DNA of 64,000 nt from Prorocentrum cordatum (lineage: Eukaryota > Sar > Dinophyceae > Prorocentrales > Prorocentraceae): NCBI GenBank assembly GCA_963575745.1, contig CAUYUJ010020764.1, positions 1 to 64,000 on the forward strand. Direction: 5' to 3'. The position numbers were made by a program, and so were the translations under genes. Shown piece by piece: positions 20,483 to 30,766 of the stretch (position 1 is the stretch's first letter; each line of letters starts with the position of its first letter). The notes below the pieces were generated by a model. The model saw only the letters and a program-made list of their open reading frames with translations, was not told where the DNA came from and searched no databases.

Positions 20483-20936
20483 CCAGGGACAAATTGCACA
20501 TCTCAGCCCCTGGGACTGAGATGGGCCAATAAGTGTCTGATCGAGATCCTCACCATTCCTTTCGAATTCACAAACAAATGCAAGCGAGATGAAAGACAAT
20601 ACGCTGGAAACGCGATGTGATGATGTGATGTCCTGTGAAATGTCTGGCTGCAGTCTGATGTTCGACGCGTTGCTTTGGTGTAACAGCTGTTTGCTTCGCT
20701 ATGCATGTTTCGCTTTGCTGGACATGTTTGTCGTTGGGTACGTGTTGTTATGCCACGCATTGTTTGATATCGCTGTCATATGCTCCAGAACATGGACAAG
20801 ATATCCGAACTCGTGCATCTTTCGAAGGGGTGCTCCTTCTCCTCCTCCTCCTCCGTCGGTCCTCCATCATCGATCCTCATCCCTCCCTCCCTACCTACAT
20901 TCTTCCTCCTCGCCCTCCTCGTCCTCCGCCCCCCCC
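20483..20936. other. Unique sequence then a CT-rich tract before a spliced leader
   Basis: An open frame at 20589-21074 looks like chance and resembles nothing I recognise. 20837-20935 is CTC/CCT-rich and abuts the exact spliced leader at 20937. Confidence 0.45.
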
Positions 20937-20958
20937 TCCGTAGCCATTTTGGCTCAAG
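20937..20958 (+). other. Exact dinoflagellate spliced-leader sequence at the head of a LINE relic
   Basis: All 22 nt match the dinoflagellate leader with T at the variable first base; the core reads CCGTAGCCATTTTGGCTCAAG minus its last base, ending in CTCAAG at 20958. It is followed by GCGATT, not a GT donor, so it is a captured leader and not an SL RNA gene. Downstream on the same strand are remnants of a LINE. Confidence 0.85.
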
Positions 20959-21054
20959 GCGATTGCTCGAGGTGCCCTGCACTTGGTCGACCGGCGACCG
21001 CTCCACCCTCTTGCGCTTTCCACGCGGCAGTCTCTTTCATCTTCTCTCGGCGCC

Positions 21055-22005
21055 ATAGACTTTGCTACGCTTGAGCAGCTCACTGCCCTCATGCAGACGA
21101 CCGTCAATGTTGACAACCAGAAGCTGCTAATGAAGGAAGAGCATCGGTTCGTCTCGCTCGAAACTAGCGTGGCCACGCTGAGCTTGCACACGGGCGCCGC
21201 ACAGAACAACGTGACGGAGCTCTCCACGCAGTTGGCAGCCCTGATTGCCACGGTCCAGCAGCATCAATGCGAGCTTCATCCAGCGCAACGGGGCAGGAGG
21301 CTGGCAGTTGGGCATCAAAACTCATTGGAGGCAGTGACGGAAAGCGTTGCCGCGGAGATGATGATGGTTTTGGCGGAGGCCCTTGTGTGACATATGTGGG
21401 CACATGTCCTCGTCCTGTACTTGAGCGCGCGAGGAGAGCGCACTATGACGCAATGAAGGCGATCATCCCCGAGCTCCTGGACAGTGCTGTTCCAACCTTT
21501 CATGCAGTGGCACAGTCCTACTCCCTGACCATTCAGATAAAGCAGGATGCGCGTGACTTCCAGACGCCGGCCAGCCTAGCAGGTGTTCGTTGGAACGACC
21601 CGAGAAGTGAACTTCACGTCCTTCGAGTACGTGCTGACTTGCCGCAGACGGTCCGCGTCGTCAAGAGGTCGTTCCACAAATCTACATGCCAGCGAAGGAG
21701 ATGCTGATTAGGTCGCCCACGTAAACCTAAGACAGCCAGTTACGCATCCACTGGTTCGGCGGAGTGAAGCGGGTCAAGAGCGACATGGACGTGTGGAGCC
21801 TGCTCACTCCCAACAAGTTCGATATCACGAATGGCGAAGACCAGTACCAATTTGAGCCGGACATCGTGGAACCCCTCCACTGGGTCATTGCGGAGAGGGC
21901 AATCGAGAAACTTCTTTGGGGCACTGCGGGCCCCAATGGAGCCAGCCGGCGCCCATATTATCGCCTGACAGCCCTACCCCAGAGGCCCTACCCCACAGTC
22001 AATTA
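21055..22005 (+). pseudogene. LINE ORF1-like remnant
   Basis: The frame containing AIDFATLEQLTALMQ begins at an ATA (21055) where an ATG would be expected and runs to 21390. It has heptad-like Leu/Val spacing (SLETSVATLSLHTGAAQNN) suggestive of a coiled coil. Continuing fragments lie in other frames at 21360-21707 (VGTCPRPVLERARRAHYDAM) and 21764-22005 (KSDMDVWSLLTP). At least two frameshifts and a stop break it. Calling it ORF1 rests on its position upstream of endonuclease and RT remnants; the exact family is not certain. Confidence 0.5.
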
Positions 22006-22139
22006 AGCATCCGTGTGGTGTGCCTGTGTACAGCCCTCCTCCCTCGCCTCCCTCAACTACTTCCTCCGACTCCAGCTTCGACTCCAGCATTTGTGATTTC
22101 GAGCATGGGTGCTCGCCGTTTGTCCTTAAGGAGAAGTTC

Positions 22140-22900
22140 TCAACAGTGACATGGAATGCCCGCGCGGTGTTCGGACATCTGCAGGGGGATCATGACGTAC
22201 AGGTGCGTGCGTATTCACCACGTGGGCAAGTTGACGCGCGCGCGAGGTTGTCTGCATGCGTGAAGTGCGCGGCGCGCCGGGCGATGTCTTCATTATGAGG
22301 CGGGATTTCAAATATTACTTCCGCTACGGCAGCTTCTACGACTTTCCTGTGGCAGGTGGAGAGGTCGCGAGCGCGTGCCAGGCAGTTCGGGCCGAAGTCC
22401 CCACGAGTATTTCGATGAAATCGTTCCAGGACGGGTTTATATTCTACATGTTTGGGGTCCTTACCATCATCTCCGAATCATCCACCGTCATTTTTGGGGG
22501 CTTTACCATCCCGACCTGATTGCGATTGTCCAGAACATGGAGCGCGGCGCGGAAGATCCGAAGACCACCGCAATTCTTCTCGCTGGCGATAACCACCTGG
22601 AAGCAGGAGGTGCGCGGCTCTGTCCTTTAGACGGCAGTGAAAGGCATGCGCCGCCAAGATGCGCGATGGAGTTTCACAAGTTTTGCTCACTGGTCTCTTC
22701 GAGCTTGCCCCAGCAGGACTGACCACTGCGGTATTCTCTCTTGCCCGACTTGACACCGAGTATGCACGAGCCTGGCGGCAGTAGGTATCCTCGACCTCAC
22801 CCCTGAGAGCGCCGCCTGCGGGGGCCCGAGTGACCTCGGGCAGCCCTTCGATCGCGCCCCTGTCCATCTCCGACTCAAGACTTTGAGCCCCCGACAGCGT
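22140..22900 (+). pseudogene. Endonuclease/exonuclease/phosphatase-like remnant of the LINE
   Basis: STVTWNARAVFGHL at about 22140 resembles the N-terminal strand of an EEP endonuclease (T-W-N-x-R). After a frameshift, PGRVYILHVWGPYHH (about 22430) and ILLAGDNHL (about 22573-22600) resemble the later strand and the GDFN-type catalytic motif. ARLDTEYARAW follows at about 22745. Multiple frame changes show it is inactive. Confidence 0.5.
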
Positions 22901-23639
22901 CCGCAAGTCATCCCACCTAGGATTGCAAGGCGCCCGCGATTCTTTGCTCTCGTAGAGGCCCTCCTCGACCCTTCGGATATTGGCGCCGACCCCAGTGGCC
23001 GATTTTTTCCATCGGGCAACTCGTGTCTCGCGCTGCCCACAAGTGAAGCAATATGTGCTCTCCGACGGTGCTGCCGTAACTGCCGAAATAACTCGCGTGT
23101 TCTGGTTTGTTGTCACGTGCTGTGCGTTCTCTCCCCTCCGACTCTGGCCCTCGCTGCTGGTGCACCTCCGATTCAAAGTTCGTGCCTTTTTCCGTGCTTA
23201 TCCTTTTCTGCGAGAGTTCGTTGGTGAATCCGGGTGCGAGTGGAAAGATCGGCCTGCTTTCTGTCTGCATATGGCTGGCCTGGCCTGTTCCGCGGTTGCC
23301 GATGAGGTACGAAGTATCTGTTCCAATGGTTTGCTGCAGGGCGAGAAGGACCATCACCTTCGTCGCATTCGGCGCCCGTCGAGAGCACGGGCTAATACGA
23401 GGCCGAATACCCAATGAAGCGCCATCTTTGCAGCAGATGGCACAGAGCTGTCCGAGGACATGGAAATTCGTTAAACAGCTCAGTGAGTTCTGAGGAGGAG
23501 CGTTCGCACGCGGCGAATGCAACATGTCTTGCGCATCCCAGCTCCTGCCCAGCACCTCGCCTCACCCCCCCCATTCAGACGGGGGCTAGCGCGCCAGCCC
23601 CGCCCGCCGAAAATTTCAATGGATCGTTTTTGAATCCCA
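22901..23639 (+). pseudogene. Linker remnant between endonuclease and RT of the decayed LINE
   Basis: One short frame (22883-23227) reads RPQVIPPRIARRPRFFALVEALLD, a plausible endonuclease-RT connector. The remainder is broken, with no recognisable motif. Confidence 0.35.
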
Positions 23640-25281
23640 GTTTGACGAGATCAACTCCGTCCCAGGGCCCGACTGCACCCCCGTAGTGCTCGGAAGTGCC
23701 GCGCCCCGGGCTCTGTGGATCCATTATTCAAACTCTATGGGCGCGCAGCAGCTCTCGCCCGACGCCAATTTCTCGCGGCCGGTCTCCCCGCCGACAGCAG
23801 CGCCCCAGCTTGGCCCCGCTGCGCGCGAGTGCGCAGGCGCGCGACCTCTGACATCAGCGCTGATCTCATACCCCATGGTGCAGATGGCCAGAGATCGCCA
23901 CGAGAATTGTCGGCGCGGCTCTATCAGTGGCCGAAATTTGACGGGGTGCATTCTAGTATTCGACGGCGCGCCCGCGACGTGGCAAGCGCTAGACAAATCG
24001 TATTCTGCTGGCGTGGTCCTGTTTGACATTCGCATCGCCTCCCATGCAGCGCTGCGCGCGTGTATGTCCATTGCCCCGCTGAGGTGGGGCGCCCCAGAAT
24101 TTCTCGTGAAGTGCATCGAGGCGTCGCGCGCAAGAGCTGTTGCAGCGCGCAAGCTTATAGGCGCGATGTGGGTGGATTCTGGGCCCTGGGAGGCGCCGAA
24201 CAAGGGCCCCCCTGAGCAGCCTGCGCTTCGCGTTCGCATTCGGCCCCCTTTGGAAAGTCATCGCCTGGCTCAAATATGCTATGCCCGTGGCCCCCGCGGC
24301 CTTTGCAGATGATTTGGCAGTGTCTTGCGGGGGCCTTCCGCGTGTGCTAGCTGTTGTTATTGCGTAATTCGCTGCTGCTGGGCCGCGCGCGGGCCTGTCT
24401 TTGAGCGCCGCCGAGCGCAAGATCGCCATCCCGAGGCCGTTTGACGTCCGGGATGCGCTTCAGACGTGCCGGTTAGCAGGATTTGATGCTGATGGGTGGA
24501 TGTTTGGGGAACCAGGTTCGCGCCTTGGTGTCGAGGTGGGGCGGGGGGCCCCTGTTGCTGCTTGGCGGCGAGTGGGGCAGAAGCTTCGCGCTCGAGCAGG
24601 CGAAGTCAAATCAGTAGCCGGCGCGTCGGCGAGGCGTCTTCCAAGCCGTGGGATAAGAAGGCCAGATCTGTTGTTTTTCGAAATTTGGCAAATCATGCCA
24701 GGCCACGGGTCGAGAGGGTTGCTGCTTCCATGGTTGATCGAGCTAGTGATGGCGACGCGTGGTTCATGGCAAGAAAGTATGCGCAGGCCGAGCCGAGATT
24801 CAGCGATGTTCAGTCAGGCTTCCAGCGTCGGGCAGCAGGGCGTGAGCAACTAGATGGGCATCAGGTGTCCGTGTTGCTGCTGCGGGAAGTTTCGCTGGTT
24901 ATCACCCCGTTTGATGTATCTCCAAGCTCGAGAAATTACGGAGTGAATGCCCACCGATTCAAGAAGTTGTGCGCCATGGACAATGCATCTCGCGCCCCTT
25001 CATAATCGTTCGCGACTTCCATATCCAAGTTGCCGCGACGCGGAAGTCTACTTTCTTCTCGCGTCCGACCCGAGCTCCGTCGATTTCTTCGTTGATGTGT
25101 GTATGACGCAGCAGTCGGAGCGAGGCGGGTTTCGCGCCTGCGGATCAGTGCCACCGTCGCCCTGCCTCGCCCCATCCGCAGCGCCCTGGCTCATTGATCC
25201 GTCAGTTCTGGCTTGGGCCGGCGCGGCCGATGCGTCGCGGGCGCAGGCAGCGGAAACCGCGCTGCGCAGGCATCTTGGCTA
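23640..25281 (+). pseudogene. Reverse transcriptase remnant (FADD) of the decayed LINE
   Basis: Fragments in changing frames: SVPGPD near 23660, GRNLTGCILVFDG near 23930, GVVLFDI near 24015 (motif A-like, degraded), RWGAPEFLVKCIEA near 24085, then in another frame PLWKVIAWLKYAM and AFADDLAV. The FADD catalytic box is at 24302-24313. A stop follows at about 24366. RT thumb-like text (GVEVGRGAPVAAWRRVGQKLRARAGEVKS) begins at about 24530. Motif A has lost its conserved context and several frameshifts are present, so no active enzyme is made. Confidence 0.6.
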
Positions 25282-27320
25282 GGTCTTCTGGAGCGAGCCG
25301 ACGGTTCGGCGCTGGAGCACAGTGAAGAAAGTTCATGATTCAGTTGAGCAGCGAGCGCCCTGTGCTAGCGATTCGCTCGCATGTTGGCGGAGTCGCGTTC
25401 GCGCAGCATTGCGTCGCCCCTTTCGGCGCCAGGGGCGCGGCAATGGGAAGCGACGACGTTCGCGTCTGCTGGAGTCTGTTCGGCAGCTGGTTGCGGAATG
25501 CCCCCGTCGCGCTCGCGCGCAGGGCGCCGCGTTCGCGCGGGCGGTGGGCTCTCTCGGCGACGGTGGCAGCAGTTTTCCCGGCACGTTTCCACAGCTTCTC
25601 ATGATGAAGTTGGGCCCGTCGCATCTCGAGCGGAGCGCGTGGCCGACTGGCGTCAGGGGAGAGCACGTGCAGCTTCTTCGCGGGAGGTCTCCGCGCGCGT
25701 GGAGATTCCCGGGGCGCTGGGGGGGCTGCGCGAGAATTTGCAGGGCGAGCCTATGACAAGGCTCGAAAACGCGTCGTGTACCTCGACGATGGCACATCTT
25801 CGCGACATTATTGGTCACGCGGCCGAGAAGCGGAGGCGTTCGAGCGCCGCCGCGGCGGACGGCGGCGAAGAGTTACTGGCATTTTTTTTTCGAAGCAAGG
25901 GGGCGAGCGCAATGCGGGCCGCTGCCGCCCATCGCTGGTCCATGCATTCGGAGGGCCGCGCGAGCGATGAGACCCAGCGCGGGCATGGGGATGGGCGGGC
26001 CCCTCCTCCATATTGAGGGAGGCTGCCACTCCCCGCCCTAGATGAGCTCTCCGAGCTGTATGCGAGCATCGAGTCGGCAACAGCGTGGCCACATCAGGTC
26101 CACCTGGTGCCAGGCAAATTGCTGCTGGACGGGCGACGGAGATCGAGCGATCGGACTTTTGGCGATGTTCCGTCGCATCTGGAGTCTCGTGCGAGAGTCT
26201 CTGGTGGCGCAGTGGGATTAGGGGGCTGGAGATATCTGGAGCGCCGCCATTAATGGCAACGCTGCGCCGCGAGAGGCTTGTGAGATCATCAGAGCAGGAT
26301 CCCGGGGCGCTAGCCATGCTACTTCCTATTCCCATCCTCTGATGGGAGGTTTCAGAATACATGGCCCCCAGATAGGTAGGGCAGAGCGGAACCTGGAGTA
26401 AGGTTATTTGCCTCGCCCAGTCAATGGTTCAAAGGCTGCGGGGAGGCACGAGGTTCGCCGTGGCCATGGTGTTCTTCATTTTCCAACGGGTGTGTACGGC
26501 GCACTCAGCCACGAGTCACAGGTTCTGGATCGACGAATTCTCCTTACCACCTAGTGGGTTCACGCAAGGCAGTCATGTCTCAACTTATCCAGAGTTTGCT
26601 CATGACGCGCAAAGCCCCGCAGGAGGTCGAGTCCGAGGTCGTCAAGAAATGTCATGCGTGTGTTCGCGCAGCGCTGATGCGCAGACGGTGGCGCGCGCGC
26701 TGCGGCGGCAAGGCTTGGCGGTAAGCGCGGAGCGGGCAGCGGGGCACTTGGGCGGCGATCTTGGCGGTGCTCGGTTTCGCGCTCGGGGCGCCCGCTCCGC
26801 GAGGCAGGCCAACTATGCTCGCGTGCGCCGGGCGCTTCGGAAGTGGGCCAGCATGTGGTTCCAAGTCTCGAGTGACGTCCCATCTCGAGCAGATGGGGGC
26901 CCAGGCTGCAGGTTCAAATGAGTTTCAAGTTCACGGAGTATTTGGAGCTCTGGTGGTCACTTATTGCAGGCGGTTTGCAGCGGCGCGCGGATCCATGGGC
27001 CGAGACAGATGCTTGAAGAGAGCTATCGCTTTCAGGGCTCCCTTGGGAAACGGGGCCCAGCCTTTCGCGTGCCGCGAGGGTGTCTCAACATGTGGTTTCA
27101 TGTTTGGCAGGGGGAGTCACATTTGAAACCATGTGTTCCATGGTATCTCAGTCGCGCGAGTTGGAGCCTTCAGTTCGGCCCCGCTATGTCAAAGAACCGG
27201 CGTCAGCCATGATCATTTTATATTTCAATCACGGTTGGAATCCCAAGTTTGCGATTTGCTGGGCGATGCCGACCAGTGCGACGGGCGAGGAAGTGGGGTG
27301 GCAGTTCCCTGACGATGCGT
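25282..27320 (+). pseudogene. Broken region between RT and RNase H of the LINE relic
   Basis: Short Arg/Ala-rich frames in all phases, none longer than about 210 codons. SHVGGVAFAQHCVAPFGARG (25371-25430) and YLDDGTSSRHYW (25777-25812) look like conserved islands of a longer protein. No independent gene is supported. Confidence 0.35.
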
Positions 27321-28440
27321 GAACGGGCAACGTTGCAGTGGATGCTCCCAGGGGGCTGCTTCGCGAGTGTCAGCGCGCCATCAGTTCGGAGCGCTGGGCA
27401 ACGGCCAGTAAGCATTTCGGCGGCGAGGTATTGGCGCAAGCGGCGGATGCGATGCCCCCGCGCCGGCTCTACGTCCAGATGTTGTCAACCGCAGGTGGGC
27501 ATCGCATGGCAGAGGCGCTGCGCGCAGTGGCTGCTGGCGTGGGCTGGCCGCGTACCATCCGCGTATATGCCGCAGGTGCTGAGGCCCTCGGGCTCAGCCG
27601 CCTCTGTCCGCGGTGCGGGAAGGAGGATGAGGACCTGTTTTGTCGAACCTGGGATTGCGAGAAGAATGCCGACTCTCCCTGCCTACGCCAATCCAGAAGA
27701 AAGACCTTGTGCCTCTGGCCCAATCGCGATGGGAGATTGAAGAGTGCCACTGGCTTCGGGGGCTGGTGCCAGTTTTTTGGGTGCGAGCGCCGCCGGCGGA
27801 TGATGAACCTCGGTGGCATGTTTCAGCCGCTCTGGCTCTCCTGCGATGCGAGCGGCGGACCCCGGGTCAGCTGGCGCTCGGTTTCGCCGGAGTGGGCTTG
27901 CAGCAGCCAGTGTCAAGTCTTTCGATCTGCTCGTTATTGCCATCGCGTTCTCTGGAGGGCTCCCTGGGGTGCAGCAGAGTGTGCCCCGCGCAGAGCTCAT
28001 GGCCCTCGTCGTTGCAGCCCGTGGCTCGCGTGGAAGAGCGATATGTGTGATAGACAGTTCGATGGTGGCTGACGGGTGGAGCGCGCAGAGATATCTGGCC
28101 CCCTCGCGAGCACGCTGATATGTGGAAAGACGCGGCTGATGTCTGACCCAAGTTCCTTCGCTGTCTCGATCGCGAACTCTCACCAGTCTGAGGCTCGAGT
28201 GGTTTCGCCGGAGGCCCCCTGGGGGCTCGCCGTGAGCGGTGCTGTTGAGGGCGCCTTGGCGGGGGCAGCTGTCGCGCGATGTCGGTCGGGCCCCTGAGAC
28301 GAACCGATGCAAGGTCCGCAGGATTGAGAAGGGAGTGCGTTGCATTCGCGCAAGGCTGATCCGAGAGACCATCGACGCGCTCGATGCAGAGGCTCGATGC
28401 AGAGGACCCCGAGGTTTCCGTGCCAACCATGCCGCCTCCC
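27321..28440 (+). pseudogene. Zinc-knuckle and RNase H-like 3' end of the LINE relic
   Basis: The frame 27338-28072 carries LCPRCGKEDEDLFCRTWDC, a Cys-rich motif as found after LINE RTs. The overlapping frame 27813-28118 carries GVQQSVPRAELMALVVAARG followed by CVIDSSMVADGW, matching RNase H motif order (glutamate in AEL, then an aspartate strand). EKGVRCIRARLIRETIDAL at about 28326-28385 is probably the tail. Frames disagree, so it is non-functional. Confidence 0.5.
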
Positions 28441-28454
28441 CAGCCGTCGTTGGC

Positions 28455-28456
<2 letters not shown>

Positions 28457-28530
<74 letters not shown>
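28457..28530. repeat. Poly-T tract, 74 bases
   Basis: Uninterrupted T run followed by GTTGTGG and a (TA)n run at about 28549-28567. On the minus strand it would be a poly-A tail, but no minus-strand element is recognised next to it. The length is likely approximate. Confidence 0.9.
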
Positions 28531-28531
<1 letters not shown>

Positions 28532-28567
28532 TTGTGGTTTTTTGGTAATATATATATATATATATAA

Positions 28568-29458
28568 ATAAGGTTTCTTCCTCCGCTTCTCGGCGCCATC
28601 GATGAGTCTGGAGAACATACAATGCGCGAGGTAGCCCAGCTTCGCAGGCCACGTTCGCTGAGTGGATGGGGTCCGAGCGTTTCAAGTTCAGCTTCCGTGA
28701 CGGGTGGTTATGTGTTCTTATTCTCCCATCGAGCTCGTTTGCATATCTCGGGGGGATGTGTGCGCGGTAGTCATCGCGTGCGTCCCCGCGCGCACATGCA
28801 CTTGTGGTTTTGCGCGAGTTGTTGATATTGTGGCAGTTGCCAGGATGTAGCTCTGAGGCGGCAGTGTCTTGGGGTTCCGAATTCGAGCCGCCGTGAGTAT
28901 GCGCGTCGATTCTGCGCCGATCGATGACCGAAGCCTCTTAGCCAGGCCGAGCTTATCAGGCGTCGTCGTTCGTGGCTCGTTCCATGTCGAACTCGCCTTG
29001 CGACTGGTCTCGCTCGCTCGCGCCCCCCCCCCCCCCTTGCCGTCTGAATTCGCGGGCCCTGTCGACGAGCGGCCCGGGCGATCGGGGGGGGCGGGCGAGG
29101 GGCGGACAAATCGAAGGAGATAGAGGTACGATGACAAGAAGGAGGAGCAGAAGGACGCGAGATGCGACGCGTTTGGGGCGGGGGATTTGGACGCGGCAAG
29201 GGGGCGAGGGCGGCGAGGAATAGTAGGGGGGGGCGACGGTGTAGGACGGAGCGCGAGAAAGAAAGGCGACGCGGAAAGAACATGAGGGCAGAAGACGACG
29301 CGCGATGACCTCATGGAACTAACCGACGCAGGCTTGCCACGCGATGTTGGCGATGCGTTGCGCGCTGCCCCGCCTCGCCGGACCCGGCCCTGGGCCGTCT
29401 TCCCCCTACCCCCCCCCGTCCTGCCCCGACGCCCCCCCTTCCCTTCTCCTCGTCCTCG
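28568..29458. other. GC-rich spacer between the two LINEs, no gene supported
   Basis: Contains short C and G runs (about 29024-29036, 29085-29095) and purine-rich patches. A 67-codon frame at 28622 may be one more scrap of the older LINE. Confidence 0.4.
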
Positions 29459-29530
29459 TCCTACTCCTCCTCCTCCTCCTCCTCCTCCTCCTCCTCCTCC
29501 TCCTCCTCCTCCTCCTCCTCCTCCTCCTCC
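29459..29530. repeat. (CTC)n microsatellite at the 5' edge of the second LINE
   Basis: About 24 CTC triplets. It gives artificial poly-Leu, poly-Pro, poly-Glu and poly-Arg frames. Confidence 0.95.
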
Positions 29531-29781
29531 CAGGTGGCTCGCTGCGGGCCAGGGGCGGCCCGTGCGCGCGAGCCCCCAGCCTCCCGCCCCCCGCGGGCGC
29601 GCGAGTTGCAATCGCGGACGGCGGCGGCGGCGGCGGCGGAGTGCGCCGTGAGCGGCCGCCCTCGCCTGCCTGACATAGGCGGCTGCGGCGGCGGCGAGCC
29701 GGCGCTCGGCGGCTGCTGCGCCTCGCCGCCGCCAGGGCGCTGCTGTCGGGCCATCGCGGCGACTGTCCGCCGGCAGGCCTC

Positions 29782-30765
29782 ATGGCCACGCCGCCGTGGA
29801 GAGCCGCGCCAGGCGGCGCCGCCGAGTCCCAGTGGGCCTGCGTGGCCACGCGGGCATGTGGCTTCAGGACCAACTTCGGCAGCCGTCAGACGTGCTGGAA
29901 GTGTGGCCGAGACCGTGCTGGCCGCACCCCGCCCGCCGACGCGCCGCCAGGCAGTAATGGGGGCCACCCGCCGCGGTCGACGTCTGCTCGGAGGCGCCGC
30001 CGCTCGGGCGCTCCTGGCGATCGTGCTGCCGGTGGCCCCCGGCCCGATAGCACGGCCGCCGCAGCGGTGGATCGGGCAAGACAAGGGCTCAAGGCGCTGC
30101 AAGGGCTGCAGTACGCCGATGACCACCCCCTCATCGTTGCCGCCATGGCCGAGCTCGCCGACCTGGAGCTCGCTGAGAGGCAGGCGCAGCCGCCCGACGT
30201 CGCCCTCAGCGAGCTGCAGGCCAAGCTCACGGATGCTCGAGAGCGTAGGGCCAAGTCGGGTACCGACCTTATCGAGGCTGAGGAGCGCGTCGCCACTTTG
30301 TACAAACTGCAGACCACGATCGACGGCGAGATCGAAGTGCTGGAGCAGGAGGCCGCCCGGGCCACTCGCGCCGTGGCAGCGGCTGCGGCAGGCCCCAGCG
30401 GAGTGGACCTGCAGGGCTTGGCCACCACGCTGTGCGGCCTGCAGACGTTGCTCAGCGTGCCCCCCACCCAGGTGCAGAACGGCCAGGGGATCGCGCTCCT
30501 CGAGTCGATCAACGCGCAGGTCCAGGCCATGGGCATGGCCTTCCCTGCTGCGCAGGCCCTGCAGGCCGCAGCCACAGGGGTGGCACCCGACGCTGCTGGC
30601 CAGCACGCGGAGGCCACCTCCGCGACCTCCGCAGCACCAGCGGCCGCCGCCCCCGCCCAGGCAGCGGTTCCTGCGGCACCCCTTGCGCCTGCAGCCAAAG
30701 TGTCAGCCGCTTTTCGTCCCTCAGGAGCGGCAGCTGCAGCTTGGGAGAACGCAGGCCAGATGTGA
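29782..30765 (+). CDS. LINE ORF1: zinc-finger and coiled-coil protein
   Basis: 327 residues. Near the N-terminus (about residues 18-42) is WACVATRACGFRTNFGSRQ followed by TCWKCG. This is a RanBP2-type finger pattern (W-x-C ... C-x4-N-x6-C-x2-C) with a slightly long first spacing. A helical, Ala/Glu/Leu-rich region follows (about 105-200, including ERRAKSGTDLIEAEERVATL), probably a coiled coil, then a long Ala/Pro-rich tail. In LINEs, ORF1 proteins bind the element's RNA and multimerise; that role is inferred. The frame is undamaged. ORF1 ends ATG-TGA at 30760-30765, where the ORF2 frame is already open, so ORF2 may be reached by re-initiation or frameshifting. Confidence 0.7.
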   Translation: MATPPWRAAPGGAAESQWACVATRACGFRTNFGSRQTCWKCGRDRAGRTPPADAPPGSNGGHPPRSTSARRRRRSGAPGDRAAGGPRPDSTAAAAVDRARQGLKALQGLQYADDHPLIVAAMAELADLELAERQAQPPDVALSELQAKLTDARERRAKSGTDLIEAEERVATLYKLQTTIDGEIEVLEQEAARATRAVAAAAAGPSGVDLQGLATTLCGLQTLLSVPPTQVQNGQGIALLESINAQVQAMGMAFPAAQALQAAATGVAPDAAGQHAEATSATSAAPAAAAPAQAAVPAAPLAPAAKVSAAFRPSGAAAAAWENAGQM

Positions 30766-30766
30766 G

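Larger units (their letters stand above)
20937..28456 (+). mobile_element. Decayed LINE (non-LTR retrotransposon), full domain order retained
   Basis: On the + strand in order: a coiled-coil-like ORF1 remnant (21055-22005), endonuclease-like fragments (22140-22900), a reverse-transcriptase remnant with an AFADDLAV motif (24302-24313), a Cys-rich knuckle (LCPRCGKEDEDLF, about 27600-27640) and an RNase H-like fragment (27950-28130). Frames change every few hundred bases and stops are frequent, so this copy is dead. The domain order matches endonuclease-RT-RNase H LINEs. The 3' boundary is unclear; I place it at the T74 tract. Confidence 0.65.

Noticed and set aside
19287-20532. Poly-Cys/Val, poly-Thr/His, poly-Met and poly-Ser/Ile ORFs
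   Set aside because: Translations of TG, GAT and GGA microsatellites.
20937-20958. A spliced-leader RNA gene
   Set aside because: The leader is not followed by a GT donor or any short structured intron with an Sm site; it runs into LINE-like sequence.
29534-30766. N-terminal 410 residues of the long frame ending at 31825
   Set aside because: This part overlaps intact ORF1 in another frame and has no domain; only the region after about 30767 shows endonuclease motifs.
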